From Anthostomella pinea (taxonomy: Eukaryota > Ascomycota > Sordariomycetes > Xylariales > Xylariaceae): a DNA stretch of 64,000 nucleotides. The position numbers and the translations under genes are program-made. Shown here piece after piece: positions 55,993 to 64,000 of this stretch; the stretch's first letter is position 1, and the number at the start of each line of letters is the position of its first letter. The DNA lies in contig CAUWAG010000020.1 in NCBI GenBank assembly GCA_963556695.1, positions 3,348,001-3,412,000 of the forward strand. The letters run 5' to 3'. The notes beneath the pieces are model-generated. The model was not told the DNA's origin, searched no databases, and saw nothing but the letters and a program-made list of their open reading frames with translations.

Positions 55993-57374
55993 TCACCAAT
56001 CATCCCACGCATCATCGTCCTTCTTCTTATTCGCCGCCGGCGCCGCCGCGTTGCTGTTCTTGGCCGGCGCCCTGCCCATGGCCGACGTGCCGATGGAGCT
56101 GTACTGGGGCCCCGTGCCGTGCCTCTGGTCCGCCACGGCCGAGAAGTCGTCCCAGAAGTCCTTCTTGGTCTCGTCGACGGGCGACTTCTGCTGCTGCTGG
56201 CGCGTCGTGCCGTCCGGGCCCTCGACGAACCGCGTGAACCGCTCCTGCGCGCCCACGGCCCCGGCCTGCGCCACCTTGCCCACGTTGCCGGCCGCCATGC
56301 GGGCCTGTGCCGCGAAGTCGGATGCCGAGATCTGGGTTTACCAAGTATTAGAAGAGAGGATCTTCAAGTCACGGAGCGAATAAGATGAGATATTCGTTTA
56401 GTCATGCACAGTAGAACCCACCTGCTTCGCCGTAGGCTGAATGAAGTCGTTGTTGATGCCCTTGGCCGTCTTGCCCACCGTAGTCGTGAACCAGCCAAAG
56501 CCCTTGGTCAGCGCGGCCACGGGGTCCTTCTGCAGTTCCGAGAAGTCGGGCGCTCCCCCACCGCTACCTGAGCCCGTCGCCGGCCCGGGCGTGTTACCGA
56601 AGCCGGCGTACTTGCCTCCCTGACTAGGTGGCAATTCGGCCGGCCGCGAGGCGTTCTCCTCGCCCAGGCGCGCAAAGTATCTGTCGTCGACCTTAGCCTT
56701 GCCACCACTGGCGGACCCAAAGGCGGGCGGGCTCTCTGTCCGGCTGCCGCTCAGCGGGGTCCCAGATCTACTAATCTGCCTCGAGGGCGGCTTCACGGAA
56801 ATGCTGCTCGCGGTGGGCTGCGGCGTGCTGCTGGACTTGCGCTCGCCGGGCACGTATTCCTTGCCCTCGACCTTGGCGCTCAGCCTCTCCTTCCACTCCT
56901 CGCCGACCTCGCCGCTGTACCGTTCGGCGATGGTGGCGTCGTCCCAGCTCAGGCCGCGCATCTTGGTGTCCTCGTGGTCCTCGAAGAAGGCGCGCCACCC
57001 GGCGTTGCCGCCCAGCCGCATGCGCTCGATCTCGGCCTGCTTGAAGGCGTCCATGGTGACGGAGCGGACGAAGGAGATGTGGACGCCGAGGCCGCGGTGG
57101 ACGCCGGCGCACGAGAGGCAGATGAAGACGCCGAACTTCGGGGACGCCCATTGCGGGTTCGGGGCGTTGCAGTCGCAGCAGTTGTTGTTGTTATTCGTTT
57201 TCTGGATCGCGAGGAGCTGGACTCGTTGGAATTTCAGTCAGCGGTTGGTTGGCGGAGACAAAGCTTCCAGACTCGACAGAGCAGACGGGAAAGCTGGCGC
57301 CGGCAACTGATAGGGGCAGTGCATACCTTTGCGCGAGTGTCGGGATCGATCTCCCACATGGCCTTTGACGCCAT
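55993..57374 (-). CDS. GCS1: Arf GTPase-activating protein, Gcs1/ArfGAP1 type
   Basis: Stimulates GTP hydrolysis by Arf on Golgi and COPI membranes. Exons 57327-57374, 56422-57216 and 55993-56331 (introns 110 and 90 bp) give 393 residues. The ArfGAP domain is at the start: Zn finger with Cys in [13 protein letters not shown] and FICLSC, then [20 protein letters not shown] with the arginine finger, and [19 protein letters not shown] Ser/Pro-rich linker follows. A helical region ([39 protein letters not shown]) resembles the curvature-sensing ALPS-type segments of ArfGAP1. The C-terminus is acidic with Trp ([10 protein letters not shown]), like coatomer-binding tails. The gene symbol is inferred from layout and could belong to a sister ArfGAP. 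Confidence 0.92.
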
Positions 57375-58841
57375 GATGGGCAGAATTTGCGGCAGGGCGG
57401 TTGTAGCAGTCAAGATCGAGTCCTCCCAGGAGACACGTCGGTGGGTTGGGCTTGTGGCGATTACGAGCAAGATCCCACGAACAATGCCGTACACAGTACG
57501 TGCTGGTACACGCTGGCACAATCGAGGGTGCAAGGTCCAAGGGGATTAGGGATTTCGGAGCCAACTCCTCCACACTACCCGGATTTGGCACGCAGCGCTT
57601 TTTGTCGTTTGTACAGAGGGTGAATGGCACAAAAAGATCTAGATTTCGTTGAATCGTTCGGGTTCCAGGCTGCGGGTCACTTTCATCAACTGCAGTCAAC
57701 ACTGAAGTCTCGCGCCATGTCCCTGGTAAATAGACACAGCCAATGGGACATGCGGTACTCACTGATCATCAGCTATTTTAGGTGCAGCTCCCCTCACCGT
57801 CAGAGGAACTGTGCGGCCCTTGCGACCCTGACTGTATCGGCACTGTGTAGGTAAGCTGGAGTAGAAACAACATGCCACCTCATGGTTTAGGTACTATGTA
57901 CCTTCATACATGAGGTAGGTACCTATACGCACTTTACATATGTGCGTACAAGAACACAACAGCGTTCTTGTTGTCCCAGGATTGAAGTCCACCCGGCGGT
58001 GATTATTAGTACATGATCACTCACATTATGCTTCGTCTTGCTGCATCCGCGGGGGTGTACCATATGTACATTCAATGTATTCAGGGGCCACCCGGATGAT
58101 GGGAGCGATTCAACACGAAGGTATGGAAGATCAAGCGTTTATAGAGTCGGGAAAAGTCGAGGATTCAGGCTATGTAGGGGCTGCGGAAACTAGACATAGA
58201 GTAAGCCTCACCCTCAACATAGCTCTTAGCACCAAGAAGTAGAACCCGAAGCGACTACCTAAAGGAGGTAGGTAGTAAAGTGCCCTGGAGGTTCTCAGCA
58301 GCTTCTTGGAAAGGGGAAAGGAGGTCATGGTCTTCAGTATAGATTTGAGTCAAGAGCATTCAGATACTACAAGTACAGTACGAGCGAGCGAACTGGTCAT
58401 CCATCACAAGATGTCAGTCAATCGTATCTCTATTTCTGCTCGTGAACTTTTCCCAGTCCCCTGTAACGCCTGTAAGACGTCCATCTAGTGTACAATCCGA
58501 GAACTATACGCGAGAGACTGAGAAACGTGTTCATGAGAATTAATAATGGTGCCAAAAGCTATAGCATGATGACCCAGACGTCTATCGGAGATGCAGTGCG
58601 ATAGCTTTTCACAACAGCCCTCCAGTCGATAATATCCGAAGCCATATCTGCTGTTTTTCTGTGGTTTTCGTAACTATCATGAAATCAACAGGTTGACCAC
58701 CCATCGCCGCTCATTGCCCATAGCTCAGGCAACGCGCACGACTTGATAAGATGTTTCCCCAATGGCAATAGTCATGATTGTCTGGTTCCACCTCTCTCGG
58801 AATTGTAAGCGGGTGCTGTTGAGAGGGTTGCTGGGAACGAT
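57375..58841. other. Intergenic, 1.5 kb
   Basis: Spacer between the ArfGAP 5' end and the RRM gene 3' end. GGTAGGTA words recur at about 57915-57923 and 58266-58274, as upstream of 6807. No gene is supported. Confidence 0.5.
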
Positions 58842-60347
58842 TTAGGCGGTAGCAGTGGCCGCCTCCTGACCATTGGTGGTCTCGCCTTCGGCCTGGCCCT
58901 CACCTTCGTGGGGGATGTTAGCCTCCTCGTCGGTCTTGTCGGGGCTGTCAATGGCGACCTTGACAGCAATCTCACGGCCCTCGATCTCCTTGCCGTTCAT
59001 CTCGTTAACAGCCTTCTGCTGCAACTCCTCGGAGGCCAGGGTGACAAAGCCGAAGCCACGTCCCTTGCGCGGTTCGCCTCGAGCCTGAAGCTTCTTGATC
59101 ATGAATCGGGGGATAGGTCGAAGAGCGATCTTGGCGGAAGACGGCTCGTAGTCCTTGAAGAGGTCCTTGAGCTGTTACACGTCGAGTTAGCATCGAGGTA
59201 GAAACAGTGGGGGGTATCTGGAATATGAAATGAACTTACAGTCTCCTCAGTCAGGTCATAAGGCAGGTTGGCGACCATGACCTTGTTCTTGGAAGGAATA
59301 CCATCAGCCGGGGGTCCACGCTCACGTCGCTCACGAGCAGGTCCCTTCTTGTTCTTGTCCGACTCAGTATCGACCTTGTTAGTGATGTCGGTCAAAGGCA
59401 GAACCTCGGTGGCCTCCGGAGCAGCTTCTGCGCCCTCTCCGGCGGCATCAGCGTCTCCTCGGTCCTATAAGCCACGTTAGCATCGGAGGATCCAGAGATA
59501 GATGGCTCCGTTGGTTCAAAACGTACAGATCGTCCACCGCGACCGCCACGTCCACGGCCACGACCACGGCCGCGACCAGAAGATCGGCGTCCGGAACCTC
59601 CAAGTTCACCGTTGGAACCTCCCTCGGCCTTTTCACCGGCAGGCTGAGGAGTACGAGCGAGCTGAACGCTGACCTTGCGCTCGCGTACCTCCTTGCCACT
59701 AAGCTCGGCGATGGCACGCTCGGCCTCGGACGGGGTAGAGAGGTCGACGAAGGCGTAGCCAACGGGGCGGTCTGTGCGTGGGTTCTTGGGAATGGAGACG
59801 GATTCACTGTGCAACAGGTTAGCAGGAAGCTCCTTCCCCGAGCTACAAAGCAGATGAGTGAAGTGGCAGCTTCATTGTGGAGCAAGAGCAAGTATAGCAT
59901 CTTGTAAGGATACATGTTCGTAGCCTAAGCGGAAGAACCTTGAGGTGATCGCCTTTGCGGCTCGTAAACAGAGAGATAGCCTTATGAGAGCAATCATAGT
60001 CGTTGGTGAGGCTCAGAAAGCATGACCAAGATGGCTCAAGAAGTGGTGCAGCTGGACCTCAAGAGAATGACAGGTCGCAGCCCGACGCGACAGGCGGGTG
60101 TGCTGGAGAATGCAAAATCGAAGGGGATCGGAATGGGAACTCACACAAGGTATTCCTTGAAGAACTCTTTCAACTCCCCCTCGGTTGTCGCGTACGCGAG
60201 GTTGCCGATGTACAGGCGGCGACCCTCAGCGGCACTGGCATGGACTGCATCTTTGTTTTCGTCCTTGCTGGTGATAGAGGTATTGCTCAGAGCGTTGGTC
60301 ACGTCATTGACGGCATCGGTAACTTTCTCCACGACGGCGCTGGCCAT
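58842..60347 (-). CDS. Two-RRM RNA-binding protein with RGG linker
   Basis: Exons 60145-60347, 59527-59806, 59240-59464 and 58842-59171 (introns 338, 62 and 68 bp) give 345 residues. The first RRM begins with RNP2 RRLYIGNLAYATTEG, and its RNP1 is VGYAFVDLSTPSEA. A glycine/arginine tract (SSGRGRGRGRGRGGRGGRS) separates it from the second RRM, which has RNP2-like KVMVANLPYDLTEET and RNP1 GRGFGFVTLASEE. The tail is Glu/Ala/Thr-rich. The architecture fits nuclear or cytoplasmic mRNP proteins; no closer identity is claimed. The first intron is unusually long and splits the first RRM, but the domain reads through without loss. Confidence 0.92.
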
Positions 60348-62921
60348 TTTGTCTAGCGGGTTGGGGGTTGGAGATTAGCTGGTGGGAAGTTGATGGCTGG
60401 AGGTGGATGTGTGGACGTTTCGGAAGGGTTCAGAATTGAACTCGTGAACAATGTCGGGGGAGGAATAGGGTGGCTGCGTGCCCTAGATCGATGGGATGGA
60501 CTTGAGGGTTGGTCGAGTGACACAAGAGGCGAGCTTGAGATCGATGTGGATTGAGAGGTGTGAAGGGGAGAAAGGGAGGAGGACCAGACTGTCTCTGCGA
60601 CGGCCAGAAATTTTTAAGGGTTGTTTCTTCTGTGGGCCCTCGGCCGATAGGGACACGGCAGGTGCGGCTGCGGGGATGGGGGGTTGTTGATTTGGGAAGG
60701 CCAGAGCAGCCAATCAGAAGTGGGGCAAGGGAGGCACGTACTTGGTTTACGGTGGGGATCCTGGTGTGCGTGAGCAGGTACGGAATTGGAAGATGGGGAC
60801 CTGTGAGGCAGGCAGCTTGCTGCAGAGTTGCAGATGCAGTTGGCGTCGGCGATTGCGATGGTGTGTCAGAGGAGAAAGAGGTCGCAGTTGGTTTATCGAC
60901 GATGAGTAGAGAAGTAGGGAAGAAGAAGGATGGATGTGTGGCAGTTGGTCAGAGTGGGTGGTGTGTTGTGTGTAGAAGAAAGAGTGAGGTTCAAAGGCCG
61001 AACGAAGCTGCCCCAAATACGCGCCTACGATTCGCTGCGGGCGGGCTCCACGGGCTGTTTTGGGCAATTGCGGTATCACTTGCAGTGAATCGTGACCGAC
61101 CACTGACCAGCTGCCCATTCGTCCTTTGTTCTTTCTTGTGTGAATGGATTTTGCTTTGGATGGTGCCGTATGTATTTACACGCATGGACCTATCTCATCT
61201 GCTACGCTTGATGCATTCACTGTAACCTGGCACATGCAAACCCCCGCCAGGAGTAACTGATGCCATTCCACACCTGACCTGCTTTGAATATATGGTGTGG
61301 CCATAAAATGCCACGGCCGGATGACGCACCTCGCCGGAATTATCTGTATTGGTATCATCTGCTCCCCGGAGCTACCTTACCGCTGGACCTGCACCTCCAG
61401 GACGCTGCGATACGACAAATTTATGGCGTACATGATACTAGGTATGTGATGTGTGCGTGGGTGCATGGTAGATCAATGCTGTCAGTGTCAGACAAACCGG
61501 CAGCGTGCTTGGACTTGTCGACGTTGAGGTTTCCACCGCGCATGACAACAGCAAATTGGAGCCATTTCAAGAATGTCGGGTGGAATTGCCACCGTCTCTG
61601 TCAATGCCCGTCGTCGCCCGTCATGCTTGGTTTGTCAGCTGCTGGATTTGTATTGTATGTTTTCGATGCATATTGCGCCACCGAGGGAAAGCTCGTGATC
61701 CGCCAAGTGCCAGCGTCAGTCTTGCAATTCGCCGGCATGCCTGTGATGAGCTCTCAATAGTGTCTGGGTGTTCTAGAAGCAGCATAGAACTTTCAACATC
61801 TGGGGTATGTTTGCAGGCCAGCCTGGGGTTGTTCTAAACTCACCCCTTCCGTTCAATGCGACCGGAGCTCCAAAGATTATCTCCCCCTTCCAACCCCTTT
61901 TTTGCCTTGCGCTGATGAAGTTGCTTCTCGATGCTCATTAGATCGCATAGGCTTGAGTGCTGATAAAGGTCGCGATAACTGTTCTGCGACGACTGCCAGG
62001 CTTGAATTGATAATCTCGTGCGGATTGACCACATTTCTTACACTTTTGCATCGCCCAACTTGATTCCCGTATTGGGCACTACGAAGCACCAACCTGACGT
62101 GCTGCAGTCCTGCTATTCCCATTCTGTCGGTAGGGAGTCCACATTGATGGTCGGCCGGCGCCATCGGAGCTCAACTCACTCTTACCTCAGCCCTCGCCAG
62201 CCTTATTACTAATGCCGGCATGTGACTCGACCTGTCGTCTTTCGTCTGATCGTACTGGCATGTCGCGATACTTTCAGGGGATCATCCAAGACCCTGACAC
62301 GCATCCCACCCACGCAGCCACGGTTACAGGTACTCTCTGCAGCTCTAGTCAGGTCCCGCCACGGCACCGCAGCCGTCAGAGTCTCAAACCCATGGTGCTT
62401 GTATGCATTGGTGTAGCATCTTATTCCCGGCAATGCCGATGGATATGGAGCCATCTGACAGATAGCTCCTGGTAGCGCCGAATCACCCCGCAGACGGGAC
62501 TGCAGCTTTGGCTCCCGAGGTCGGGAGTGTCGGGATTCATCAACGAGTTCGGCTGTCAAGGTCCAGGTCTAGACGACCGATCATGACATAATAATATGCA
62601 TATTCTTCAATCCTGGTGTGTCGCTGGTGTCACATCCTTTTTCAGCCTTTTCAGCCTTTTCAGCCTTATGAGCCTTGGCTGCGCTTCTTATCTTATGCCT
62701 CTGTGGACGATTATACGCCTTGAATTGCTGTATGAAGTGCGAGTTGACATATGAAACCGATGTCTTTGGATGCAGCCTCGAACCTACCAAACCAGAACGA
62801 TGAGAGAATTCTCTCGTCCCTAAGTTGAGTCATCATACCGATACCTAAATGCGCGTCTGGGTTTTCATCTCCCCTTTCCAACCATCCGCCCAGGACCCGT
62901 TCGCTCGCCCCGGTTCTCATC
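60348..62921. other. Intergenic, 2.6 kb
   Basis: Divergent spacer between the RRM gene and TAH18. Long open frames on the plus strand near 60551-61225 lie over the probable RRM-gene promoter, have no domain or start logic, and are not called. A small repeat is listed at 62643-62678. Confidence 0.5.
62643..62678 (+). repeat. Short tandem repeat, 9-bp unit CAGCCTTTT
   Basis: About four units, the last ones degenerate, in the TAH18 upstream region. Confidence 0.85.
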
Positions 62922-64000
62922 ATGCCTGACCTGCAGGCCAAAATGTACGAGTCTCCAGAGCACTCTGAAGACCATGCTCTCCAAGATGGTCATGATGAGC
63001 CACTCGACAGCCGGCGGATGCTTATTGCCTATGGCTCCGAGACCGGGAACAGCCAGAACTTGGCCGTGGACCTCGGACGCATCGCTGAGAGACTGCGCTT
63101 CAGAACAACGGTTACTGAGATGAATGATGTTGAGCTTGTAAGTAAAAAAGCACAGTTACTACAGTTACTATTTGGATCAGTCTCGAGTGCGAGTGCAATG
63201 CGTGTCCACCATTGAGGTGTCATTCAGTTCTGGCTGTCCTGCATCAACGTCCACTGCACTTGCACCTGGTAGCCTCTTTCTTCACCCGGAAGTGCGGCTT
63301 CCTTCACTTACTTGGTCGCAGTGCTGCAGACCCTCCGGGTTGTTTTCCTTCAACCTTCAAATCAGCCACGCACACCCCCCAATGACCTAAGGCATGAACC
63401 CAAATTGTTGACATGGTACACAACTGCATTATAGGGCGCCTTATCTCGATATCCTCTCGTCATCTTCGTCATATCGACTACTGGTCAGGGCGACATACCT
63501 AGCAACGCAATCAAGTTCTGGAAGAGCTCGTTGCGCAAGCGACTGCCCCAAGGCTGTCTTGGTCACGTCAGGTTCACCACATTTGGCCTTGGTGACAGTT
63601 CATATGCCAAGTACGTACCTAGCTAACCTTTACACTGGGAGCTTGCATCACCGCTACCTCCCCATTGTCACCGATCACTGATCTTTCCCCTGTACCATCA
63701 CAGGTATAATTGGGCTGCCAGAAAACTCCACAAGCGACTCGAGCAACTCGGTGCCGTCGAGTTCTTCTCTCGCGGCGAGGCGGACGAACGTCACGACGAC
63801 GGGTAAGCAGCTCTTTTTCGCCCCTGGAGTCAGCTCTGCTGCGCTTGCACAGTCTTCACCCGTATGGGTTTCTTAACTGACTTTCATCACAGCATAGACG
63901 GAGCCTTTCTGGATTGGTCCAACAGTCTTAGGACTCATCTTCAAACAGAGCATCCTTTACCCGACGGTATTTCGCCCATACCGTCGGATGTACAGCTCAC
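62922..64000 (+). CDS. TAH18: TAH18, NADPH-dependent diflavin reductase, N-terminal part
   Basis: Cytosolic diflavin reductase that passes electrons from NADPH via FAD and FMN to Dre2 in Fe-S protein assembly. Visible exons are 62922-63137, 63435-63610, 63704-63802 and 63893 to beyond 64000, with introns of 297, 93 and 90 bp that all keep frame. The FMN-binding flavodoxin domain is seen: MLIAYGSETGNSQNLAVDLG (phosphate-binding loop), VIFVISTTGQGDIPSNAIKF, then FTTFGLGDSSYAKYNWAARK and ADERHDDGIDGAFLDW. The 30-residue acidic N-terminal extension before the flavodoxin start is longer than in many relatives. FAD and NADPH domains lie past the window edge. Confusion with other diflavin reductases is possible, but absence of a membrane anchor and the YNWAARKL..RL..LGA pattern favour TAH18. 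Confidence 0.92.

Noticed and set aside
60551..61225. 224-residue plus-strand open frame upstream of the RRM gene
   Set aside because: Composition is unlike coding DNA here (Cys/Gly/Arg-rich, no domain) and it overlays the expected promoter and leader of the minus-strand RRM gene.

Overview
This window is nuclear DNA of a filamentous ascomycete, most likely a sordariomycete. The genes have short GT-AG introns (mostly 50-110 bp). The arginine-specific carbamoyl-phosphate synthetase gene carries the fungal arginine attenuator uORF. There are two HET-domain genes, and a large AT-rich block bears the marks of repeat-induced point mutation (RIP: C-to-T and G-to-A changes that turn CAA, CAG and TGG codons into stops). 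The genus cannot be told from the sequence alone.

Left arm (1-11.7 kb), ordinary gene-dense DNA: the 3' end of TOM20 (mitochondrial import), TYW1 (wybutosine synthesis in tRNA-Phe), an acidic protein of unknown function, an Acinus-like SAP/RRM/RG protein, and a HET-domain gene with an apparent frameshift next to the AT-rich block.

Middle (11.9-39.8 kb), a transposon graveyard. It holds RIP-degraded AT-rich sequence, a 9-bp minisatellite, tandem copies of a decayed 1.4-2.7 kb unit, and a separate array of 130-150 bp units. Two full-length pogo/Fot1-type elements are present, one riddled with stops and one with a nearly intact transposase. Eight short LTR-like elements keep perfect 5-bp target-site duplications, and one further copy does not. 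A Ty1/copia element lacks its reverse transcriptase, and two half pogo elements abut copia-type LTRs. Between two AT-rich blocks (27-31.2 kb) lies a GC-normal island with two genes of unknown function; the second has a broken frame.

Right arm (40.9-64 kb): a secreted 885-residue protein with eight exons, convergent with a second, intact HET-domain gene; a tRNA-like sequence; a small unknown protein; the arg-2/CPA1 small subunit with its uORF; electron transfer flavoprotein beta; an ArfGAP; a two-RRM RGG protein; and the 5' part of the diflavin reductase TAH18. Housekeeping genes here work in arginine synthesis, mitochondrial electron transfer, vesicle traffic, RNA binding and cytosolic Fe-S assembly. 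They share no pathway and show no operon-like logic.

Intron-exon models were built by hand from splice signals and checked for frame arithmetic; none has transcript support. Family names come from recognising motifs, not from database searches.
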